NCBI RefSeq assembly: GCF_000591035.1
Contig: NC_022521.1
Coordinates: forward strand, 806,001-870,000
Length of the DNA stretch: 64,000 nucleotides
Source: Aeropyrum camini SY1 = JCM 12091
GTDB taxonomy: Archaea > Thermoproteota > Thermoprotei_A > Sulfolobales > Acidilobaceae
Reading direction: 5' to 3'
Part shown: positions 1-8,500 of the stretch, piece by piece
How positions within the stretch are numbered: the first letter of the stretch is position 1
Layout: each line of letters begins with the position of its first letter
The notes under the pieces: model-generated
Seen by the model: the letters and a program-made list of their open reading frames with translations, nothing else
What the model was told of the DNA's origin: nothing
Databases searched by the model: none
Made by a program: the position numbers and the translations under genes

Positions 1-1
1 T

Positions 2-196
2 TCCAGGGATGATGTTCTAGACAGGGTCTTCAACGAGATATCGGACCTCGCACTCCTTTTAAACATCGAACACCCCACTAAGCATAGGAGCCCGGCGCGG
101 GGTAATACACAGGGTAATACCTGGGTCTCGCGCTTCGTAACGTGCGCCGTAAAGACTCCCGAGGCAGCGAGAGTGTGGGGTGCAGAGGTGGGTTGA
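2..196 (+). CDS. C-terminal tail of an unidentified upstream gene (partial)
   Basis: One frame is open from the window edge to a TGA at 194-196, giving about 64 residues with coding-like codon use (many GAC, GAG, AGG and CTC codons). The beginning reads like a helix (residues D, V, L, D, R, V, F, N, E, I at the start), followed by an Arg/Gly-rich tail. The stop lies 3 bases before the GTG of the next gene, which fits an operon. No family is recognisable from this fragment, and it may be only a fortuitous open frame. Confidence 0.4.
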   Translation, partial: SRDDVLDRVFNEISDLALLLNIEHPTKHRSPARGNTQGNTWVSRFVTCAVKTPEAARVWGAEVG

Positions 197-199
197 GGG

Positions 200-1123
200 G
201 TGAGGTTAGCTATCCTACACTCTAGGGTTAAACTAGCCGCGAAGAGGAGTAACGCCAGGAGACACTCAATACTTATTGAGAAGGTTGTTTCCACAAGGAC
301 TGTCGACCTCATAGTCCTACCTTCATACCCCTTCACGGGCCCCCTCATAGGCTACTACCCCCCGAGCAAGGCCAGGCTCAAGCTAAGGGAGCTGGCGGAG
401 AAGATCTCCGAGAAGAACATACCAGCTGGGCCGAGTGTGAGCTTCATGGCGAGGTGGAGCCAGGAATACGGGGTGTACATCCTCGGAGGCCCTATAATCG
501 AGAGGGCCGGCCCAAGGGTCTACGTGACAACCGTCCTCACAGCCCCCGACGGCTCCATAGCTGGGAAGTATAGGAAGGTGTCGCTCACCGAGGAGGAGAG
601 GGACATGGGGATAAGCCCTGGGAAGGAGCCGGGTATATTTAAGCTGAAGGTTAACGGCTCGGAGATTAGCCTGGGCGTGTTCAGCGACGAGGACCTCGCC
701 ACCCCCGAGATATTCAGGCACCTCCAGCTGGGCGGCTCGAAGATGATTATCGGAACGATATTCCCCTACAACAGCGGCTTCCTGGGCGGCATTATAGACG
801 ATGACGGTCTAGTCACCATGGACCACAACGTTGTAAAGACATTCCTCGAGGTGAGGAGCCGGGAGACGGGCGTCCCCATAATACTGGTCGGCAGCATAAT
901 AGACAGCGGTGTAGAGACGCTGGCATACATGAGCACCATACCGGTGGAGCCAGATGAAGGCGTCATAGAGGACAAGATGTTCGGCCCCGATGACGAGTCC
1001 CCCATATTCATCGACTTGAACGAGAAAGCCACTAACCCGAGGAAGCCGCCGGAACACCTGAACATACTGGTGAAGAGCCTCTGCAGGAACAACTCCAGGC
1101 GTGGGGGAAACAAGGCCTTCTAA
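200..1123 (+). CDS. Nitrilase-superfamily (carbon-nitrogen hydrolase fold) protein, probable pseudoenzyme
   Basis: 307 residues with the nitrilase-superfamily layout: an N-terminal strand ending in IVLPS where active members have PE, a GKYRK motif, and GVFSDEDLATPEIFR where active members have the G-x-x-I-C-Y-D-x-x-x-P-E motif. By this alignment only the Lys (K126) of the Glu-Lys-Cys triad is kept; the Glu position is S42 and the nucleophile position is D163. Amidase activity is therefore unlikely, and a binding or structural role is inferred. The GTG start at 200 follows a GAGGGG ribosome-binding site. Length is normal for the family (about 270-310). The next gene is 115 bases away behind its own TATA box. 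Confidence 0.8.
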   Translation: MRLAILHSRVKLAAKRSNARRHSILIEKVVSTRTVDLIVLPSYPFTGPLIGYYPPSKARLKLRELAEKISEKNIPAGPSVSFMARWSQEYGVYILGGPIIERAGPRVYVTTVLTAPDGSIAGKYRKVSLTEEERDMGISPGKEPGIFKLKVNGSEISLGVFSDEDLATPEIFRHLQLGGSKMIIGTIFPYNSGFLGGIIDDDGLVTMDHNVVKTFLEVRSRETGVPIILVGSIIDSGVETLAYMSTIPVEPDEGVIEDKMFGPDDESPIFIDLNEKATNPRKPPEHLNILVKSLCRNNSRRGGNKAF

Positions 1124-1193
1124 CCCCCCTCTTGACAACAATATTTTCCGGTACTACGATGGTGGGATAGACTATAGACTGGGATACGTCCAC

Positions 1194-1203
1194 GGTATAA
1201 GAT
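1194..1203 (+). promoter_or_regulatory. TATA box for the EamA transporter gene
   Basis: GGTATAAGAT is centred near 1198. Adding about 25 bases puts transcription start near 1223, 16 bases before the TTG start at 1239. Confidence 0.5.
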
Positions 1204-1238
1204 TTCCGGAGCGGCCCAATGCCTACTAGGGCTCCTCG

Positions 1239-2123
1239 TTGCCGAGATTCAGCGGTGTAGCCGGCCTGCTGCTACCAGCCCTCGCGGCGATCTCGTGGGG
1301 CACCAACGCTGTCGCCGGGAGGTATCTTGTGGGCGGGGGGCACATCGACGGTGTAACCCTCACTCTAGTCAGGTTCGCCCTCGCAACACCGCTAATCGGC
1401 GTCTCCGCCTTCTACATTGCCCGCGACAAGATGTTTAACCCCGATAGGAGTCTGATGGGTTGGAGCGCTGTTCTAGGCCTCCTAGGGATAACAGGGTTTA
1501 ACATATTCTTCTACAGCGCTCTAGGCCATATGGACGCGAGCATCACAGCCCTGGTCACCGCCCTCGCAACACCCCTTACATACATGGCTGCTGTCGTCCT
1601 GGGGCTGGAGAAGGCGACCCTCCTCGCCACGGCCGGGGCACTAGTCTCGGTGGCCGGGACCTACCTCGTGCTATCTCCATCCCCCGGCTCCAACGTCAGC
1701 CTCCTAGGCTTCCTGCTGGCGTTCGGGGCGGCCCTCTCCTGGGTGGTATACACTATCATCCTCAGGGTCAAGCTGGCGGGTTATGACCAGAACGTTGTGA
1801 TGTTCTGGACATCCCTCTTCGGCACGATATTCACGATACCAGCCTATGCTGCACTAGCCCCCGGGGGAGGCCTAAGATTGGGCCCTGTGGAGGCTGCGCT
1901 GATACTATATGTTGCAGCGGTCCCCGGGGCTCTAGGCTACACGCTATGGAACCTGGGTGTTGAGAAGGTCGGGGCTTCTAAGAGCGCCGTCTTCATACCA
2001 CTCGTCCCGTTGACAGCCGCCATACTCGGCTGGCTGTTGCTGGGGGAGACGCTCACCATACGCCAGCTCGTTGGCGCCGCACTGATAATAGCCGGGATTA
2101 TCGCCGTGGTGTGGAGGCGGTAG
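1239..2123 (+). CDS. EamA/DMT-superfamily membrane transporter
   Basis: 294 residues, almost entirely hydrophobic, with about ten predicted membrane helices. These form the two tandem EamA halves (residues about 8-140 and 155-290). The first half carries the typical AAISWGTNAVAGRYL opening and the second half ends in the usual LGxxLLGETLT-x-RQLVGAALIIAG pattern. Such proteins export or exchange small metabolites such as amino acids or sugars; the substrate cannot be inferred. It probably starts with TTG at 1239, since the nearby ATG at 1219 is out of frame. It is a single gene with its own promoter, convergent with the acyl-CoA synthetase gene that follows 19 bases later. Confidence 0.9.
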   Translation: MPRFSGVAGLLLPALAAISWGTNAVAGRYLVGGGHIDGVTLTLVRFALATPLIGVSAFYIARDKMFNPDRSLMGWSAVLGLLGITGFNIFFYSALGHMDASITALVTALATPLTYMAAVVLGLEKATLLATAGALVSVAGTYLVLSPSPGSNVSLLGFLLAFGAALSWVVYTIILRVKLAGYDQNVVMFWTSLFGTIFTIPAYAALAPGGGLRLGPVEAALILYVAAVPGALGYTLWNLGVEKVGASKSAVFIPLVPLTAAILGWLLLGETLTIRQLVGAALIIAGIIAVVWRR

Positions 2124-2142
2124 CCCCCCTCGCCAGGCCTCG

Positions 2143-4116
2143 CTAGCCTCCCGCTATCCTGCGTATTACTTCCTTAAGCTTCTCAACCGACTCAGGGTTC
2201 TCCAGCACACTCAACTCCCTCGGCTCTACACCCCGGGCCAGGTCCCTCAGCACCCTCCTGGTTATCTTCCCGCTCCTCGTCTTCGGGAGCTCGCTTACTA
2301 TCACAACATGCTCCGGGGCGAACGGCTTGCCGAACCTCTCCACAATGGCCTTTCTAGCCTTTGCGGCTAGCTCTTTAGCATCGAACCCTCCCTTAGGGAC
2401 TAGGAAGCACGCTATGACCTCGCCCTTGATAGGGTGGGGTACTCCTATGCACGCCGCCTCAGCCACCTCAGGTAGCTGCGTGAGAACGCTCTCAAGCTCC
2501 GCGCTACCTATCCTCTTACCAGCCACCTTTATCACGTCATCCGCCCTCCCGAGTATGTACCAGAACCCGTCCTCGTCGACTAGGGCGTAGTCGCCGTGGT
2601 ACCAGACTCCCGGGAAGCGGGACCAGTAGGTTTTTATATACCTCTCCGGGTCCTTCCAGAGGCCTCTAGTCATGCTGGGGAAGGGCTTCTTAACAACGAG
2701 ATACCCTGGCTCCCCTCTAACGGGCCTCCCCTCGTCGTCGAAAACATCGGCGTCGACACCGAGAGCCGGGCCCCAGAGGGTGGTCGGCTTCAGGGGGACT
2801 ACGGTGCTTGGTAGCAGTATGCAGCCGAACACCTCGGTGCCGCCGCTAAGGTTTATCAGCGGCCTCCTCCACCCGCCCAGCTTCTCCATAACCCACATCC
2901 ATGTGGCGTGGTCTATGGGCTCCCCGGTGTTGCCGAAGGCTCTGACGCTGGATAGGTCGTACTCCTCGACAGTGTCGCTGGCTATAGCCCTGAGCATTCT
3001 GGCCACTGTTGCTGCGAAGCCGAAGTGGGTTACCCCGTGCTCCTGGATAAGCCTCCAAACCCTGGACTTGTCAGGATAGTCTATGGCACCCTCAACCATC
3101 AGGTGGCTAGCCCCGAGCAGCTGGGAGCCTAGGACCTGCCACGGCCCCATCATCCAGCCTATATCGGTTATCCACCACAGCCTATCCCCCCCTTCTCTCC
3201 AGGCTGGGTGGATGTCTAGGTTGAAGTAGTGCTCCTTACCCGGCTGGAGTATGGAGCCTGCGTGGCTTATCACAGCCCCTTTGGGCTTTCCGGTGGTGCC
3301 GCTGGTGAACAGGAGGAGTGCGGGATGCTCCGGGTCCAGCTCCTCCGGCTCCACAGGCCCCGCCTTGCCCGCTATAGCCCTATCGTACCACTCATCCCTA
3401 CCCTCAACCCAGGGGATGTCTATGCCGAGCCTCCTGATCACAACAACATGCTCTACCCCGCCCCCCGCGAGCTTCACAGCCTGGTCAGCCTGCTCCTTCA
3501 GGGCTATCCTCCTCCCCCTCCTAAGGTATCCGTCGACTGTGACGAGCACTCTGGCCTCTCCAAGCTTAAGCCTCTCAGCGACAGCTGGGGGGGCGAATCC
3601 GGAGAATATGGGTGATGCCACAGCCCCGATCTTCATTGCAGCGAGCATTGCCACTATGCTCTCCGGCATCATGGGAGCGTAGATTGCAACTACGCTTCCA
3701 ACACTTACCCCATAGTCCTGGGAGAGGAGGCGGGCCATCCTGTCTACCTCGTCCTTCAGCTGGAGGTAGGTGTACCTCCTGACCTCACCGTCCTCGCCTA
3801 CCCATGTGAAGGCCTCTCTATGGCCATAGCCCATCTTGACAATCCTGTCGACCACGTTGTAAGCAGCGTTGAGCAGGCCTCCGCGATACCATTGAGCCCA
3901 CTCGACACCCCTGCTCAGGTCGAGAACAGATTTAGGCTCTCGGAACCACTCTACGCCGAGCCACTCGGGAAGGCCTCCCCAGAACCACTTGAGGTCCTCG
4001 GTGCTCCTCCTAACCAGCTCTCCATAGCTCTTGATTCCAAGCTTCTCCATGAAAAGATGCACGTTACTCTGCTCCACGATCTCCCGGGGGGGATGCCATA
4101 TCTTCTTCTGCTGCAA
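2143..4116 (-). CDS. AMP-forming acetyl/acyl-CoA synthetase
   Basis: 657 residues, the usual length of acetyl-CoA synthetase-type enzymes. They activate a carboxylate through an acyl-adenylate and transfer it to CoA in the cytoplasm. Visible motifs are the P-loop-like LLLFTSGTTGKPKGAV (about 270-285), the YHGDYALVDEDGFWYILGRADDVIKVAGKR hinge region (about 510-540), and the C-terminal PKTRSGKITRRVLRDLA whose lysine is the conserved catalytic and regulatory residue. Acetate is the default substrate guess, but crenarchaeal relatives also use propionate or 3-hydroxypropionate. The start is TTG at 4116 behind a GGAGGTGG site (4124-4131); the ATG at 4133 is out of frame. Confidence 0.9.
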   Translation of the reverse strand: MQQKKIWHPPREIVEQSNVHLFMEKLGIKSYGELVRRSTEDLKWFWGGLPEWLGVEWFREPKSVLDLSRGVEWAQWYRGGLLNAAYNVVDRIVKMGYGHREAFTWVGEDGEVRRYTYLQLKDEVDRMARLLSQDYGVSVGSVVAIYAPMMPESIVAMLAAMKIGAVASPIFSGFAPPAVAERLKLGEARVLVTVDGYLRRGRRIALKEQADQAVKLAGGGVEHVVVIRRLGIDIPWVEGRDEWYDRAIAGKAGPVEPEELDPEHPALLLFTSGTTGKPKGAVISHAGSILQPGKEHYFNLDIHPAWREGGDRLWWITDIGWMMGPWQVLGSQLLGASHLMVEGAIDYPDKSRVWRLIQEHGVTHFGFAATVARMLRAIASDTVEEYDLSSVRAFGNTGEPIDHATWMWVMEKLGGWRRPLINLSGGTEVFGCILLPSTVVPLKPTTLWGPALGVDADVFDDEGRPVRGEPGYLVVKKPFPSMTRGLWKDPERYIKTYWSRFPGVWYHGDYALVDEDGFWYILGRADDVIKVAGKRIGSAELESVLTQLPEVAEAACIGVPHPIKGEVIACFLVPKGGFDAKELAAKARKAIVERFGKPFAPEHVVIVSELPKTRSGKITRRVLRDLARGVEPRELSVLENPESVEKLKEVIRRIAGG

Positions 4117-4148
4117 AACCTCGCCACCTCCATGTAAAAACTTTACGG

Positions 4149-4160
4149 TTTAAAGTATTA
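4149..4160 (-). promoter_or_regulatory. TATA-like box for the acyl-CoA synthetase gene
   Basis: On the reverse strand TAATACTTTAAA lies 33-44 bases upstream of the TTG start, which leaves room for a short leader containing the GGAGGTGG site. Confidence 0.45.
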
Positions 4161-4258
4161 GAAGGTGAGCGCGCTGTTGGTATAAAAGACAGTGGGCTCT
4201 AGGCCGTGGCGGCTTCCGCCTTGCTCCGGGTTTTGTGCTAGACGGGTTTCCGAGAAAC

Positions 4259-4268
4259 GTTTATAAAA
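4259..4268 (+). promoter_or_regulatory. TATA box, leaderless promoter of the 105-residue gene
   Basis: GTTTATAAAA is centred near 4263, so transcription should begin near 4290, essentially at the GTG codon at 4293. No ribosome-binding site precedes that codon, which fits a leaderless mRNA. Confidence 0.6.
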
Positions 4269-4292
4269 CAGTGGACAGCTATAATAATATCC

Positions 4293-4610
4293 GTGGACCA
4301 GGGCCTGACTGAGGCTCCTCCTGAGGTGGTATTCACCTTGGCAGAGCGGTTCCTCCGCGACATCCTGTCCCGCAGGGATCCCCACGGCTACTATGTAATA
4401 CCCCTCAAACCGGAAGCGAGGGAAACCCTCTCCCGCATGCGCCTTCCGCGGGACGCTAAGATAGTGGATGGTGTTGACGTGATCCTAGTTAAACTGAGGA
4501 GCAGAGGAGAGGCTATGAAGCTCCTCCGCATATTCAACAGGAAGGGCCTGATCCATGTTGAGGGCGATGAAGCCGACGAGCCTCTTGACGCCGCCTTCGA
4601 GGTCTACTGA
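4293..4610 (+). CDS. Small protein of unknown function (105 aa)
   Basis: I do not recognise a family. The protein is soluble with an alternating alpha/beta pattern: an N-terminal helix (LAERFLRDILSRR), strands around YYVIPL and VDVILVKL, a basic helix (EAMKLLRIFNRK) and an acidic tail. It lacks cysteines and membrane segments. The start is GTG at 4293, set by a TATA box 25-30 bases upstream. It is divergent from the acyl-CoA synthetase gene and convergent with moaC. Expression as a leaderless transcript supports it being a real gene. Confidence 0.75.
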   Translation: MDQGLTEAPPEVVFTLAERFLRDILSRRDPHGYYVIPLKPEARETLSRMRLPRDAKIVDGVDVILVKLRSRGEAMKLLRIFNRKGLIHVEGDEADEPLDAAFEVY

Positions 4611-4657
4611 GGGTGTCCAAAAACGGATCTCCTCGGCATACTATACATTAGTTCTCT

Positions 4658-5125
4658 TTATCCCTTCCTTTTGACCTCGACCCTCACGCCCGTTATAACT
4701 GTATCAGGGTAGTTGCCCGTCTCATCCTTCTCCAGCGATTTAACCATATCCCACACAGTCAGCAGGGCCGCTGTAACCCCGGCAAGAGCCTCCATCTCGA
4801 CCCCCGTCTTAGCGGTCGTCGCCACCCTCACCCTAACCTCCACCCCATCATCCCTCACCCTAACCTCGGGCTCAACCTTCTCAATAGGGATAGGGTGGGT
4901 TAGGGGTATCAGGCGGGGTGTCTCCTTCGCCGCGAGCACAGCAGCTACAGATGCGACGGAGACAACATCACCCTTAGCCACCACACCCCTCCTTATAGCC
5001 TCGACCGTTTCCCTCCTCAGCTTTATGAAGCCAGAGGCCACTGCCTCCCTCCTCACAGGCTCCTTACCCGTTATATCAACCATTCCAGCACTACCCAAGG
5101 CAGGCCACCCACGGAAACTATCCAT
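4658..5125 (-). CDS. moaC: Cyclic pyranopterin monophosphate synthase MoaC
   Basis: 155 residues. MoaC converts the MoaA product (3',8-cyclo-GTP) to cyclic pyranopterin monophosphate in molybdopterin/tungstopterin synthesis. Visible family motifs are MVDITGKEPVRREAVASG, LIPLTHPIPIE (the usual Cys before the His is Thr) and TGVEMEALAGVTAALLTVWDMVKSLEKD, which carries the catalytic lysines. About 14 extra residues precede the conserved MVDITGK. The TATA box at 5147-5155 places transcription start at the ATG at 5125, supporting this longer start as a leaderless message. No other molybdopterin gene is adjacent. Confidence 0.95.
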   Translation of the reverse strand: MDSFRGWPALGSAGMVDITGKEPVRREAVASGFIKLRRETVEAIRRGVVAKGDVVSVASVAAVLAAKETPRLIPLTHPIPIEKVEPEVRVRDDGVEVRVRVATTAKTGVEMEALAGVTAALLTVWDMVKSLEKDETGNYPDTVITGVRVEVKRKG

Positions 5126-5146
5126 ACCACTACCTAACAGGGCGCG

Positions 5147-5155
5147 GGTATAACG
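5147..5155 (-). promoter_or_regulatory. TATA box for moaC, leaderless
   Basis: Reverse-strand CGTTATACC is centred near 5151. The predicted transcription start, about 26 bases downstream, coincides with the moaC ATG at 5125. Confidence 0.5.
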
Positions 5156-5506
5156 TCAAAGCCCCCGGGCCTCCCGGGTATGGCCGTTGGGGAGGGTGGC
5201 GTTGAACGTAGCAGGCTATACCGCTCCTCGGTGCAGCGTCCTCGGGGGCGTTGTAGGTCGTGCTTCGAGAGCCAGGGGGTCTGAGCAGTATGGGAGGCCC
5301 GCGCCCTTTGGCCTCCAGCGCCGCCTACGAGTCCACACGGGATATCCGGACCTAACTTGTGCGGGCGTGTGGATGTTTTCGCCGTCGATAGAAGACACTA
5401 CGGTTTAAACAAATTGGGGCGGTTGGGAGAGAAGCGGTTTAGCCCTAATTAGAGGGTCTGCACTACCTGGATCTAGGGTGGGGCTGGACGCTCCGGCGGG
5501 TGTTGC
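5156..5506. other. GC-rich gap of about 350 bases with strong inverted repeats
   Basis: No convincing protein gene is visible; short open frames on both strands look random. GCCCCCG (5161-5167) can pair with CGGGGGC (5243-5249), and GGAGGCC (5293-5299) forms a hairpin with GGCCTCC (5310-5316) around a 10-base loop. I looked for SRP RNA, RNase P RNA, tRNA and box C/D signatures and found none. The last part holds the helicase promoter. Confidence 0.4.
5402..5410 (+). promoter_or_regulatory. TATA box for the large helicase gene
   Basis: GGTTTAAAC is centred near 5406. Transcription would start near 5432, giving a leader of about 75 bases before the TTG start. Confidence 0.45.
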
Positions 5507-8500
5507 TTGTTGAAGAAGTTTTGGGAGAGGATAGCTGATAGTCTTGGGCTGAGGAAGGAGCTTTCCTTCGGGGAGGTCCTCGACAACCCCCTGCTCCTGG
5601 GGAGGTATATTAGTGAGAAGGGGTGTCCGGGGGATGAGTGGCTCCGCGAGGCTGTTGATAGGGGTCTCCATGAGCTTGTCGCCAGGGTGAAGGCGGCTGG
5701 GTGCAGCGTTCCAAGTGATCTTGAGCTTGAGGCGGCAGCCGTCCTCCTCTTCTCGGGTAGAAAGCCTTGGAGTCTAGAAGGTGTTGAGCCTGGGGGTGTT
5801 GCGGTAGCTGTATGCAGCGAGGGCAGGGTGGTATTCGGGTATGGCGGGCTTATGGTGGACACCGCGGCCATGGGGCCTGGGGGTAGGGCTAGGGTTTTGT
5901 CGAACAGCGATGCCGCCGGGCTGGCTGCATGGGGTTTAGGAGCCTCTATACTCGTCCACTGGGGCTGCTCCACCCGGTATCCCAGGGCTGTGGACGCTTC
6001 TCTACTCTCCGCGATAGCCGTGCCTGAGGCGGGAGGCGATCTCGGGCTTAGCATCTACCACTTCTCCTCTACAGCCGGGAGCATCGTCGATGCAGTGGCG
6101 GATATAGTATCGAAGTCGGTGTCCCTCCTGGAAAGCCTGGGGGTGGACTGGTCTAGAATGCCGCCCGAGGTGAGGCTGGCCCCCGAGGCGGCGTCATCCC
6201 TAACACCCTCCCCAGAAGGAGCTGGCCAAGCCCATCCCTCAGGCGATGTGGTGGCCACAGACGCCCCCCGCCTCCTCTACAAGACATGGAGGCCCTACCT
6301 TCTTGATCCTCCCGACGATCCAGGCTATAGGGGGTTCGAGTACGCCGCGTACATGGCTGTTAAGAGCATAGCGGCCCGGGGGGGAAGCGTCTGGCGGGCT
6401 CTAGAGGCAGCCCCACCGAGCCTCTCCGAGAGCATGCTTAAGCTCCTAAGATCCTCGGAGGTTGTGCCGAACCCTCGCCACCCCGCTAGGGGTGAGCAGG
6501 TGGAGGCGGGGGAGCTGCGCCTCGCCAGGCTGGGGGGCGAGGTTCTGCTGGACTGTGTAAAGCCGCTGGACCGCTGTCTCTCTAGACCCGCTGAAGCACA
6601 CTCCCACCTGCCGGAGGACCTTAGAGCGAGGATAGAGAAGGCATCCCAGAGGCCCGCCAGCCAGGGGAGGGGGGTGCGGGTCAGGCTTAGAGTCAAGGGC
6701 TGGGCTCCCCAGGAGTCTGCTGCTATGCTCGGCGTGGAGGCCCCCTCAGGGGCTGAGGCTCCTGAAGTACGGCTCGAGCCCCCACAAGGTAGGGGGCCGA
6801 GGGGGCTGATCACAACCCTTGAGAGGCTCCTCGAGGGTGAGGAGGGGAGGGTGCTTGTCGTAACTCCCGAGGAAACCCTTGCATCCCTCGTTGCAGAGAG
6901 TCTGGGCGGCTTCCTTGCAGGCCTACGGGGAGGAGTGCTGCACCGCTGGTTCGTCGAGGGGGGTCTCCTGGTTGTGCCTTGGAGTTTTCTCCAGGCCCGT
7001 CCAGAGCTCGCCGTTGTTGCCGAGAGGACTGTGGTTATTCTGCCAGAGGTGTTGCTGAGGGACGAGGTCCTCCCACGCATCATACGCCGCTTCTACTCCG
7101 GGAAGGCGAGCCTGGTATCCTGGCAGTGGGGGAGGATAGTTGAGCTCTTGCACAGGCTCGGCGCCGTCGGCATCTCCTGGGCCGCTGGCCACAGGCCACT
7201 CACCGCCCGTGGTGAGCCTGTTGACAGCGGTGTTGTGAAGAGGGTTCTTACCCGTGTTGCCGTGACACTCCTCGGGGCCTCCAGCATGAGGCCTGGCCAG
7301 GAGGCTGTACTGGAGAGGATATCCAGGGTGTACTCCTCGCTCAGCCCATCCGTGACGATAGCCGTCCTTCCCACCGGCTACGGGAAGTCCCTCCTCTTCC
7401 AGGCTCCCGCCAGGGGGCTGGCGTACCTGGGCTATGGTGCTTTGACACTGGTTGTCACGCCTCTTAAGGCTCTTATGAGAGACCAGACTAGGGGGGCTCT
7501 AAGGAGGGGGCTGGCCGCCTGCTACATCGACTCTAGCCTAAGCTCCAGGGCTAGGAGTGAGGTGGTGAGGGCTGCTGCTCTCGGCCTCATAGACCTCCTC
7601 TACATAGCGCCGGAAAGGTTTGAGGACGCCGGGATAAGGGAGGTTGTAGGCGGCGGCGGTCTCACCCTGGCTGTGCTTGACGAGGCTCACACGGCCTCTA
7701 GATGGGGGGAGACGTTCAGGAACAGCTACCTCTACATGGCTAAAACCCTGGCTGACCTTAGGCTGGAGCAGGGCTGGCCTCCGATACTGGCTCTCACTGC
7801 CACAGCCACCCTGGATATCATAGAGTCCGTCGCGTCTATGCTGGGCGCGGAAGGATATTTGATTGTAGACCTTGAGGAGGATGGTGCGGCTGAAACGGAG
7901 CCGGGCCCCGAATCCACAGTGGTCTATAGGATAGCCCCCATCAGGCCGAACATAATGGTGGAAGCCAGGGTTTCCCCCCCGGGCAGGGCTAGGCTTGATG
8001 CAGCCGCAGAGCATGTCAGAGAGCTCGCAGCCTGGGCTACAGGGGTGTCGGAGAACTGGGTGGGAGCAGTCTTCACAGGCTTTGTCAAAAGCAGGGTGAT
8101 GGATTGGGCTAACGCGGAGACAATCGCCTCCAGGCTGGAGCCGGCCTTGGGGGGTGTTTGCGAGGTCCTCCTATACCATGGGCAGATGGGCGAGAGGAGG
8201 AGGAAGCTCGTTGAGGAGATGGCATCCGAGGGCCGCGGGAGGAAGGTAATAGTGGCTACCAAGGCGTTTGGGATGGGCGTGGACATAAGCAACCTTAGGT
8301 GGACCCTACACCTTTTCCCCAGCGACTCGGTCGAGGACCTGGTGCAGGAGATAGGTAGGGCGGGAAGGGATGGGCTGCCTGCGAGGTCGGTTATACTGTT
8401 CGCCCCTGAGGACTTCCGGGTTAGACGTGCTATGGGCCTGAAGCAGCTGCCCCGTTTGTCAACTGTGCTCGCACTCTACAACGCCCTAGTCGAGCTACAC

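Noticed and set aside
5187-5408. 73- and 60-residue open frames in the gap before the helicase gene
   Set aside because: Composition looks random, no ribosome-binding site or promoter fits, and they overlap on opposite strands.
5473-7083. Long reverse-strand open frames opposite the helicase gene (193 and 252 residues)
   Set aside because: High GC content opens frames opposite real genes; they are Ser/Arg/Pro-rich and lack domain motifs.
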